Shown here piece after piece: positions 42,430 through 49,492 of a stretch of 64,000 bases of DNA. Location of the stretch: NCBI RefSeq assembly GCF_000022205.1, contig NC_012028.1, positions 248,001 to 312,000 of the forward strand. Direction: 5' to 3'. The notes beneath the pieces were generated by a model. That model ran no database searches. It saw only the letters and a program-made list of their open reading frames with translations, and was not told where the DNA came from. Position numbers and translations under genes: made by a program. Numbering within the stretch: position 1 is the stretch's first letter; every line of letters begins with the position of its first letter. This stretch comes from Halorubrum lacusprofundi ATCC 49239 (GTDB taxonomy: Archaea > Halobacteriota > Halobacteria > Halobacteriales > Haloferacaceae).

Positions 42430-43863
42430 TCACTCGACGTATCTCACGACACGCGCCATCCCTGCGTCGAGATGGTACAGATTGTGACAATGGAACAACC
42501 ACCGGCCGGGATTATCCGCGTGGAAGTCTATCGTCACCTGCCCTCTATGTCCGGGGACGATGACCGTGTCTTTGATCGCGTTGCCGACTTGGAAGAAGTG
42601 GCCGTGAAGGTGCATCGGGTGAACGACTGGGCTCTGATTGGTCATCCGAATCCGGACGTGTTCTCCGGGCCGGATCTGGAGCGAGTCGGCGTCCGGATAG
42701 GCCTGTCCGTCGATCGTCCACGTGTAGGACTGTCCCCTGCCACGGGAGAGCGTCAGATCGAACGTTCGATCCGGATCTCCATTCACCCCGTCGAGCGAGG
42801 AGATCGCCCGCAAGTCCCGATACCGCAGTTGGTTACTAGCCGGTGACGGGCGCTGTGGGCTTCCCTCGCCCGCTGACTCGTACTCGACGACAGCGCTCGC
42901 TGGTGGTTCGTTTCCATCGAGCGCATCCGCTTGCACGGCCCACGTGCCCGGATTCGTCGCCTCAACCACGACGTCGTAGCGCTCACCGGCTCCGAAGACG
43001 AACGAGTCCACGTCGACGGGTTCGACAGGTCGACCATCGGCGTGGGTCACCGTCATTTCGTGGCCGGCGATCCGGACACCGAAGACTGTCGCGCTGCCGG
43101 CGTTCACGAATCGGAAGCGAATCCGCTCACCCTCCGTTACGTCGAACGTCTGAGGATTCTCTGGGAGTCGACCGTTGATCAGGAGCCCTTCGTATGGCGG
43201 CCGAATATCTCCCATCATCCCGCCTCCCCCACCCATTCCACCACCTCCCATTCCCCCGTCCGAAGGGAGTTCCGGCTCTCCGGGGAGGTAATCGTCGACC
43301 ACGACGACGTACTCGTGGTCGTACTCGACGTGTGGGTCACGTTCTTCGACGATCAGTGGGCCGAGCAGTCCACGGTCGAGTTGGAGTCCGACGTGACTGT
43401 GGTAAAAGTACGTCCCGGCGGGTTCGGCACGGAACGTGTACGTGAACGTATCGCCGGAAGCGACCGGGTCCTGCGTTACGTTCGGCACCCCATCGACCGG
43501 GTTAGCGACGGGAACCCCGTGCCAGTGAATCGTCGTCTCCTCTTGGAGGTCGTTCGTCAGTTCGACGCTGAGTACGTCACCCTCCTGAACGCGTAGCTCC
43601 GGTCCCGGGAACTGTCCCTCGTACATCCAGTTGGTCGTCGACGTGTCGGGGGATGGTCGAATCGACCCGGACGCCGCAGTGAGGCTCACTGATGTATCCG
43701 GCTCGGCCGTGACTGTCGCGCGGGGCGACACCTCACGGCCCCTAGCACCGTCGTCGGAGCCCGGTAGCTGACCGGTACAACCCGCGAGCGCGCCGAGGCT
43801 GGTCGCCCCCGTCAGCTGGAGGAGGTTGCGACGGGAGAGCAGGTGCTGTGATCTATGCGGCAC
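42430..43863 (-). CDS. Multicopper oxidase, Tat lipoprotein (CopA/laccase-like)
   Basis: The protein of ~477 residues has a Tat signal with lipobox (LSRRNLLQLTGATSLGALAG then C). The copper sites are IHWHG and FYHSHVG in the first domain and HPMHLHGHFF and FHCHNLYHLDAGM at the end, giving types 1, 2 and 3. A Met/Gly-rich loop (GGMGGGGMGGGGGMMG) resembles Cu(I)-binding loops of cuprous oxidases. The GTG at 43863 yields a short n-region; ATG 43899 would overlap the upstream gene by 47 bp. It probably oxidises Cu(I) outside the cell. Confidence 0.88.
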   Translation of the reverse strand: MPHRSQHLLSRRNLLQLTGATSLGALAGCTGQLPGSDDGARGREVSPRATVTAEPDTSVSLTAASGSIRPSPDTSTTNWMYEGQFPGPELRVQEGDVLSVELTNDLQEETTIHWHGVPVANPVDGVPNVTQDPVASGDTFTYTFRAEPAGTYFYHSHVGLQLDRGLLGPLIVEERDPHVEYDHEYVVVVDDYLPGEPELPSDGGMGGGGMGGGGGMMGDIRPPYEGLLINGRLPENPQTFDVTEGERIRFRFVNAGSATVFGVRIAGHEMTVTHADGRPVEPVDVDSFVFGAGERYDVVVEATNPGTWAVQADALDGNEPPASAVVEYESAGEGSPQRPSPASNQLRYRDLRAISSLDGVNGDPDRTFDLTLSRGRGQSYTWTIDGQAYPDADSLQIRPGEHVRIRMTNQSPVVHPMHLHGHFFQVGNAIKDTVIVPGHRGQVTIDFHADNPGRWLFHCHNLYHLDAGMARVVRYVE

Positions 43864-45001
43864 AGTTGTTCGGTCCCAGTTCGAGTTCCGTCGCCTCACT
43901 TTCGTCTTCGACGGTCTCTTTGCCGGTGTTAATGGCGATAACTGTCTCGTAGTTTGGAGGTTTCTCCGGGGTATCCTCGGTCAATCGTTCGACGAACGCC
44001 TCGCGGTCGAGCCCGAGGAAGTCGAGTTCGTCGCGGAGATCCCCGAGCCGAGCTTCGAGGGGTTCACCCGGAGAACCGTTCTCGTAGCGGCCGTCGCTCG
44101 TGACGGTGAGGTGACCTGGTAGAATCGTCGTGTCATCCGGGAGATTGAGGATCGTCTCGTGGAGCGAGTCGTACAGCAGTTCCGCTCCACGCGAGGCGTC
44201 GTCCTCGCCGAACTGGAGTTCGGTCCGCCCGACGGAGTCGACGAACAGCGTATCGCCCGTCAACAGGAGTTCGCCGTCGACGAGATAGTTCATCATCTCC
44301 GAGGTGTGGCCGGGCGTGTGGAGCGCCTCGATCTCGACGTCGCCGACTTCGATGACGTCGCCATCCGGTAGCGGGTCGTATTCGTACTCGACACCGCGCT
44401 CGCGAGCTGCGTCGCCGAGGTGGTAGGGCACGCCAACCTCGTCGGCGAGGGTCGGACTGCCCGAGATGTGGTCGGCGTGGACGTGCGTATCGAGCACGCG
44501 CGCTATGGAGAGGCCAGCGTCCTGCGCAGCGACTTTGAACTGGTCGGTCTGTCTGGTGGCATCGACCACGACGGCCTCTCCAACCTCCTTCGAGCCGACG
44601 ACGTAGCCGAGACAGCCCTTCGCTCGGCGCTGGACCTGCCGAACGACGAGGTCGTCGCTGGACGTCTCGATGGGGACGACCTCGTAGAGTTTGCTCCACT
44701 CCTCCATACCGCCGGTGACGACCGAGATGTCGTCGTAGCCGTGCTCGTCCAACTCGAACGCGAACGGCGTCGACGTCAGACCCTTCCCGCAGATCGCGAC
44801 GACGGGCCGGCCGTCGACCAGTGTGTCCACCTCGTTCAGTTGGTCCTCGCTCAATCCCTCGTCAGGGTCATACGACACGTTCTCCGCGTCGCGCACGTGC
44901 CAGGCCTCGAAGCTGTCTTCGGGACGCACGTCGATGAGCGTGAACTGTTCGTCGGCGTCGATCTTCCCCGCTAGTCGTTCCGCAGTGATGTTGTTGACCA
45001 T
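43853..45001 (-). CDS. Rhodanese-MBL fusion (persulfide dioxygenase-like)
   Basis: This 382-residue protein has an N-terminal rhodanese domain (TLIDVRPEDSFEAWHVRDAE, active-site loop AICGKGLTS) and an MBL hydrolase domain with THVHADHISG, HTPGHTSE, LLTGDTLF and ILPGH. The latter spacing is as in ETHE1/glyoxalase II-like enzymes, which oxidise glutathione or other persulfides to sulfite. The rhodanese part would supply or receive sulfane sulfur. Its downstream end overlaps the multicopper oxidase start by 11 bp. With the SoxB-like enzyme and a TauE/SafE exporter nearby, a sulfur-detoxification module is plausible. Confidence 0.87.
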   Translation of the reverse strand: MVNNITAERLAGKIDADEQFTLIDVRPEDSFEAWHVRDAENVSYDPDEGLSEDQLNEVDTLVDGRPVVAICGKGLTSTPFAFELDEHGYDDISVVTGGMEEWSKLYEVVPIETSSDDLVVRQVQRRAKGCLGYVVGSKEVGEAVVVDATRQTDQFKVAAQDAGLSIARVLDTHVHADHISGSPTLADEVGVPYHLGDAARERGVEYEYDPLPDGDVIEVGDVEIEALHTPGHTSEMMNYLVDGELLLTGDTLFVDSVGRTELQFGEDDASRGAELLYDSLHETILNLPDDTTILPGHLTVTSDGRYENGSPGEPLEARLGDLRDELDFLGLDREAFVERLTEDTPEKPPNYETVIAINTGKETVEDESEATELELGPNNCAA

Positions 45002-45064
45002 CGTATCTCACCTGTGCCGTATCGAGTGTGCCGTTCGTCGGATCTGTCGCGTTCGCGTCGCCGC

Positions 45065-46849
45065 CTAGCGCGTTCGATTACGCCCTGCATCGGGAAACGT
45101 GTTCCTGCGCGGTATCATGGACGTCTCGCAGTACGCCTCGCCGGCCGCGTAGTCGACGCCGGGCTGGATAAACGGATACGGCCCGTCTGCGGGCGTGTTC
45201 TGGACTCGGCCGCCATCCTCGGCGGTCTCGACTAGCCCCATCACCTCGTAGTCGACGGGCGAGTGTTCCTCGAGATACTCGACGATGACGTCGACAGGTA
45301 TCGTATCGTCGTCGACCTCGACGTCCCGGAACGGGAACCCGCAGTTTCCGAGGTCGCGTTCGGGATCACCGGGTCGGCGGAACGTCGCCACCGAGTACGT
45401 CTCCTCCGGGTCGACCGGCTCGCCGTCGATTCGCAGTTCGACGAGGCGGCGGCCACGCTTCGCGGTCGGATCGAGGGTCACCTCGACGTTCGAGGAGAAG
45501 TTGCGGACGCGGCCGTCCTCCTGGTCGTAGGGGTACGGTGTGAAGTTGTCCCCGAGGAACTCCTCCATGTGGTTCGTGAGTTGCTGGCCGTAGGCGACGC
45601 CACGAGCGACGGGCGTCGTCATCGGGAAGAACGTGTAGAGTTCGCCGAGCGTGATGTCGCCGGGTGGGATGGCAGTCCCGTACCGGAACCCGTGCGAGAC
45701 GGCGAGGTCGGTGCCGAAGTGTGCACGGAGTGCGTCGTTGAACAGCGCGTTCCACGCGCTCTCAAGGAAGGACTGCCGGTAGAGCGGTTCTTCCGTCCGA
45801 CCGACGACCGCATCCAGCGGACGGTCGAGCGTGCCAGCCCCTCGCTCGAATCCCGGATCGGCCTCGAAGAAGGGCGCACGCACGGCTTCGACTGTCTCCG
45901 CCGCATCGGCGTCCGGTTCCGGCGTGTGCTCGCCGTCCTCGGTCAGACAGTAGAGGTGGTGACGGAACTGTATCTCCCCGTCCCGAACGCGGAGGTCCAC
46001 ACGGCCGATCGCCTCACCCATCCCGGACTCGACGACCACGGTTTCGGTCTCCTCGACGACGATCGGATCGTAGGTGTACTCGTGGGTGTGCGCGCTGAAC
46101 ATCACGTCCACGCTCGCACAGTCCTTGGCGGCTTGGACCATCCACGGGAGGCCGATCTCGGTGACCGCGACCACGACGTCCGCGCCGTCCTCGCGGGCGG
46201 CCTGTGCGGACTCCTCGAGGAGTGTGGGGTGTTTACCGAAGCGGTACTTCCCCTCGGAGAACGCGGGTGCCATCCGATCGACGTAGACGTTCGTCATCCC
46301 GACGACCCCCACGGAGAGTCCGCCGATGTCGAGGATCCGGTACGCGTCGTACAGTCGCTCGTCGGTCTCCCAGTCGTAGAGGTTGTTCGCGAGAATCGGG
46401 GCGTCGAGGTCGTCCATCAACTCCACGAAGTTGCCGTCCTCGGCGGCCTCGTTCGAGTAGTCCCAGTTCCCCGGGACATAGATGTCGGGCGCGACGTGGT
46501 CGTTGACGGGATCGAGCATCGCTCGCCCATCGGTGTAGGTGGTCACGGCGGAGCCGTGGAACGTGTCGCCGCTCATGAGCGTACACACGTCGTAGTCCTC
46601 GCGGAGTTCGTCGAGTTTCGCTGCGAGCAGGGGGATCCCGCCGCCGCGCTCGACGACGCGATCGTCGTCTCCGAAATTAAAGTCCGGCGTCGACGTCGGA
46701 TTGTCGTAGTAGACCTGGTAGCGCGGCGTCAGCTGCCCGTGGAGGTCGCTGACGTGAGCGAAGACGGCGTCGGCGTCATCGTTACCGTCTCCGACAGGGG
46801 CGCCGCCGAGGGACCGCCACTCGCCGATATCCGTTTCATGCTCGTTCAT
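45065..46849 (-). CDS. SoxB-like / 5'-nucleotidase-type metallohydrolase
   Basis: A 594-residue two-domain protein of the UshA/SoxB family. The metal site motifs are FAHVSDLHGQLTPRYQVYYD, LMSGDTFHGSAVTTYTDGRA, YVPGNWDYS (NHE-like motif altered), and SAHTHEYTYD. The C-terminal nucleotidase domain includes GDITLGELYTFFPM. The QLTPRYQVYYDNP and GDTFHGSAVTTYTDGRAM segments recall SoxB, the thiosulfohydrolase of the Sox system, more than plain 5'-nucleotidases. No signal peptide is seen. The ATG 46849 was chosen; the longer frame from 46933 crosses the promoter. The sulfur neighbours support a thiosulfate-type substrate, unproven. Confidence 0.78.
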   Translation of the reverse strand: MNEHETDIGEWRSLGGAPVGDGNDDADAVFAHVSDLHGQLTPRYQVYYDNPTSTPDFNFGDDDRVVERGGGIPLLAAKLDELREDYDVCTLMSGDTFHGSAVTTYTDGRAMLDPVNDHVAPDIYVPGNWDYSNEAAEDGNFVELMDDLDAPILANNLYDWETDERLYDAYRILDIGGLSVGVVGMTNVYVDRMAPAFSEGKYRFGKHPTLLEESAQAAREDGADVVVAVTEIGLPWMVQAAKDCASVDVMFSAHTHEYTYDPIVVEETETVVVESGMGEAIGRVDLRVRDGEIQFRHHLYCLTEDGEHTPEPDADAAETVEAVRAPFFEADPGFERGAGTLDRPLDAVVGRTEEPLYRQSFLESAWNALFNDALRAHFGTDLAVSHGFRYGTAIPPGDITLGELYTFFPMTTPVARGVAYGQQLTNHMEEFLGDNFTPYPYDQEDGRVRNFSSNVEVTLDPTAKRGRRLVELRIDGEPVDPEETYSVATFRRPGDPERDLGNCGFPFRDVEVDDDTIPVDVIVEYLEEHSPVDYEVMGLVETAEDGGRVQNTPADGPYPFIQPGVDYAAGEAYCETSMIPRRNTFPDAGRNRTR

Positions 46850-46890
46850 CGTGATGTGACTGTCGTTACAGACACCGAATGTTCGGAATA

Positions 46891-46923
46891 TCCGGTTATA
46901 ATTATTGTATGTGTTTACCCCCA
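46891..46923 (-). promoter_or_regulatory. Promoter box of the SoxB-like gene (TGGGGGTAAACA)
   Basis: On the minus strand TGGGGGTAAACA (46912-46923) is followed by CATACAATAATTATA with a TATA-like core. A mirror copy stands before the TauE/SafE gene at 47100. Upstream DNA to 47099 is AT-rich and holds no gene. Confidence 0.55.
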
Positions 46924-47099
46924 GAAATCGCAAGACAGAAGAGGCTTTTGCTAGCGCCCAGCTTCACCGCTCAACGGCGTAACGTCACTAACACCAGCGC
47001 CGTCTGTCGATTTTTGAATTCACCGCCAAACAGGATCACTTATAAATGCTATTTTGCCCCTTATTTTCGGGCGTTTCAGGGGATTGAGAACCCTCTCTG

Positions 47100-47130
47100 T
47101 GGGGGTAAACAGATACTAATTATTTATATA
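47100..47130 (+). promoter_or_regulatory. Promoter box of the TauE/SafE gene (TGGGGGTAAACA)
   Basis: TGGGGGTAAACA (47100-47111) is followed by GATACTAATTATTTATAT. It is the exact inverted copy of the SoxB-side box and likewise precedes an AT-rich TATA region. This suggests one factor controls both divergent genes. Confidence 0.55.
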
Positions 47131-47246
47131 GTAAATATAATATATGATTCACTTACTGCTTCAGAGTTGAGCATTACAATAAAAGATGCAGCCGGAGTAT
47201 CGTTCATCCAGATGCGTACTCTACCGTGGCAACGGAGGCGCGATCG

Positions 47247-48032
47247 ATGACGAGCGACTGGGTAACGACGGGGCTGTCTGCGGTCGTTATCCTCGCCGCG
47301 GCCGCCGTTCACGGTATCGCCGGGTTCGGCTTCGCGCAGGTGTCGATGGGCATAATGCCGCTGTTTCGGTCGCCCTCGAGCGCGTCGATCATCTTCACGG
47401 CAACGGCGGTGGTGGCCAACGCCCGCGTCTGGTGGAGCGTCCGGGACGCGTTCGACTGGGAGAAGTGGATCGTTCCTGTCGGTGGGCTCGTCGTCGGGAT
47501 GCCGCTCGGCATCGTCGTGTTCAGTGGGTTCGACGCGGCACAGATGCGCGTCGCCATCGGGGCGGTTCTCGTGTTAGCGGTCATCGTCGTCGGCGCGACC
47601 CAGCAACTCGATGTCGTCACGGACTGGATCGAGGAGAAGGACTACCGACCGGGGAAGATAATTGGCGCGACGGCCGGGCTGCTCGCGGGGATTCTCGGCG
47701 GCGCCGTCGCCGTTCCCGGCCCGCCGATGATCGTCTACGGGGCCTTCATGTCGGCGAGCGGATTCTGGACCGACAAGGAGATGAAGGCCACGTTCACTGC
47801 CTTCTTCGGGACGCTCATGCTGTACCGCCTCGGGAGTCTCACCTACACGGGAGCCGTGACGACGCCGCTGATGATCGAGGCTGCCGTCGCCGTGCCGATG
47901 GTGTTCCTCGGTGCCTGGATCGGTGTATACATCTTCGACCACATCCCCGAGCGCATCTTCCAGTGGGTCGTGCTGGCGCTACTGACCGTGAACGCGTTCG
48001 TCCTCCTGTTCACGGCGATTCCGGAACTCTAA
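47247..48032 (+). CDS. TauE/SafE-family sulfite/sulfonate exporter
   Basis: A 261-residue membrane protein with about eight helices in two repeats. The family motifs are VHGIAGFGFAQVSMGIMPLF in the first and GATAGLLAGILGGAVAVPGP in the second half. TauE/SafE proteins export sulfite, sulfoacetate or related anions. GTG 47226 is possible, but GGAGG stands eight bases before ATG 47247, which decides for the latter. It diverges from the SoxB-like gene and shares its promoter box. Export of sulfite formed by the persulfide dioxygenase is the obvious idea. Confidence 0.82.
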   Translation: MTSDWVTTGLSAVVILAAAAVHGIAGFGFAQVSMGIMPLFRSPSSASIIFTATAVVANARVWWSVRDAFDWEKWIVPVGGLVVGMPLGIVVFSGFDAAQMRVAIGAVLVLAVIVVGATQQLDVVTDWIEEKDYRPGKIIGATAGLLAGILGGAVAVPGPPMIVYGAFMSASGFWTDKEMKATFTAFFGTLMLYRLGSLTYTGAVTTPLMIEAAVAVPMVFLGAWIGVYIFDHIPERIFQWVVLALLTVNAFVLLFTAIPEL

Positions 48033-48140
48033 CCGCGTTCAGCCGTCTTCGTACGGCGGTTTCGGTACCCCTCGACACAGCGGTTGTAGCCAAAAAACAG
48101 CGTCGCAACGGTGCTGATTCGTGCGCTATTCGGACGTCGG

Positions 48141-48497
48141 TCAGGCGCTCATCATGTTGCGACAGCTCTCGGCGCATTCCGTGAGGACCTCGGCACAGAC
48201 CTGGCAGTGCTCGGCATCGTGACGCTCACATTCTTCGGCACACTCCTCGCAGGCGCCGGCGCAGGCTTCGGCCAATTGCTTGCTGTAGTTGGAGTTGCGA
48301 GCCATGAATCGGGCATGCAGCGACGCGATGTCCGCGACGTCGCGACAGAGCCGAGCACACTCTTCCATCTCCTCGTCGCCGAGACACTCGTCGGCGCACC
48401 ACTCACAGACCCCAGCGGCTTCATTGCAGATCTCGATGCATTCGCGCTCTTCCTCGCTCAGATGATCGATCTTGGAGACTGTTTCGGCAAGTGACAT
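48141..48497 (-). CDS. Cys-rich four-helix-bundle copper-storage-like protein
   Basis: This 118-residue protein is all helical with cysteines in heptad-like spacing: CIEICNEAAGVCEWCADECL, then CARLCRDVADI, LAEACAGACEECAEECERHD and CQVCAEVLTECAESCRN. This is the pattern of the DUF326/Csp family, where Cys line a four-helix bundle and bind many Cu(I) ions. Two His and Met near the end add ligands. It probably buffers copper in the cytosol; no signal is present. It is alone on the minus strand. Confidence 0.86.
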   Translation of the reverse strand: MSLAETVSKIDHLSEEERECIEICNEAAGVCEWCADECLGDEEMEECARLCRDVADIASLHARFMARNSNYSKQLAEACAGACEECAEECERHDAEHCQVCAEVLTECAESCRNMMSA

Positions 48498-48591
48498 TGC
48501 ACGTCACCGTACGAGGCCCTTCTAGTTCATCGGCCTGCTTGCCCTTGCGGGGCGATACGATGTCTGTGTCGCTAGAAGGCGTCGAAATTCG

Positions 48592-48819
48592 TTGGCACTG
48601 GCGGGCACAGCAGCAGTCGTCTCTGCCGTCGCGATGCTCCTTCTCGGTGTGTTCGGAACGATCGGTGTCTACGAGGGCGCAGTCGAAGCGATGGAGCAGT
48701 GGCACCTGTTCTTCGAACCGACCATCGTCGGGACAGTGGCGGGCATGGTCGAGGCAGCGGTGATTAGCTTCGTCTTGATGTACGCCTTCGCGTGGCTGTA
48801 CAACGCCTTCGCATCATAA
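48592..48819 (+). CDS. Two-helix membrane protein, DUF5676-like; start uncertain
   Basis: The frame encodes two helices: LALAGTAAVVSAVAMLLLGV and VGTVAGMVEAAVISFVLMYA, ending FAWLYNAFAS. This resembles DUF5676-type two-helix proteins. The only available start near the N-terminus is TTG 48592. An ATG at 48560 lies in another frame and would need one shift to join. So the gene may be slightly damaged, or start from a non-ATG codon. It is followed 16 bp later by the SRPBCC gene. Confidence 0.55.
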   Translation: MALAGTAAVVSAVAMLLLGVFGTIGVYEGAVEAMEQWHLFFEPTIVGTVAGMVEAAVISFVLMYAFAWLYNAFAS

Positions 48820-48835
48820 ATCGGGGACCCAATCC

Positions 48836-49366
48836 ATGTACGTCACAGATAAAGCCGAAATCGTCATCGACGCATCGTCCGAGGATATATGGGAGTACGT
48901 AACAGACCCCGTCCATTGGACGGCGTCGAACCCCGAGGAACACTATGGGCTCGAATACGACACGCCCGATAACCGTCCCCGAGAAGGCGCAACGTTCCAC
49001 CAGGCCGAAGAGGTTGCCGGGATGTACGCCGACCTGCATGGCCGATTCCAGTATATCGACCATCAGGTGGCGGTCTGGGCGGGGACGGCGTACTATCCGC
49101 TCCTTCGAGGACTCGTCACCGTTCGGATTCCCGAAGGAGGGACCATTCGACTCGAAGAGACTGAAGACGGGACTCGGATGTCACACGCCGTCTGGATGGA
49201 CTTCCCGAACAACCGACGGGGACGGGCGCTGAAATGGGTGTTCACGACCGCTCTCGGTGGAAAGGCAAAGCTCTACGACCATACGAACAGGGAACTCGTC
49301 TTCTTCAAGGACCGCATCGAATCAGCGGCACCTGAGAAATCGAAGCCGCTAGGGGCGAGTTCGTAG
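48836..49366 (+). CDS. SRPBCC (START-like) domain protein
   Basis: A 176-residue protein whose first strand YVTDKAEIVIDASSEDIWEY and the WTASNP segment are typical of the Bet v1/START-like fold. It continues with strands to TRMSHAVWMDFP and a C-terminal helix. Such proteins bind hydrophobic ligands or act as polyketide-type cyclases; no ligand can be named. It shares the strand and short spacing with the two-helix protein upstream. ATG 48836 is the first possible start. Confidence 0.75.
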   Translation: MYVTDKAEIVIDASSEDIWEYVTDPVHWTASNPEEHYGLEYDTPDNRPREGATFHQAEEVAGMYADLHGRFQYIDHQVAVWAGTAYYPLLRGLVTVRIPEGGTIRLEETEDGTRMSHAVWMDFPNNRRGRALKWVFTTALGGKAKLYDHTNRELVFFKDRIESAAPEKSKPLGASS

Positions 49367-49492
49367 CAGAATCAGTTTACCAACCGAATCGTGTACACCG
49401 ACATCTCACCCCAGCCGACGAAGTGACCTTCCACACCGTCACCCCGTCCATGGGGGGGACAATTCAAGAGCCACGTCACCGTAGGACAAGGT

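Noticed and set aside
45263-46954. 563-residue plus-strand open frame opposite the SoxB-like gene
   Set aside because: It is an antisense shadow caused by high GC codon usage. It has no domain pattern, while the minus strand carries all metallophosphatase motifs.
47186-48184. 332-residue plus-strand frame overlapping the TauE/SafE gene
   Set aside because: Arg-rich out-of-frame reading of the exporter gene. The exporter frame has the membrane helices and a Shine-Dalgarno site.
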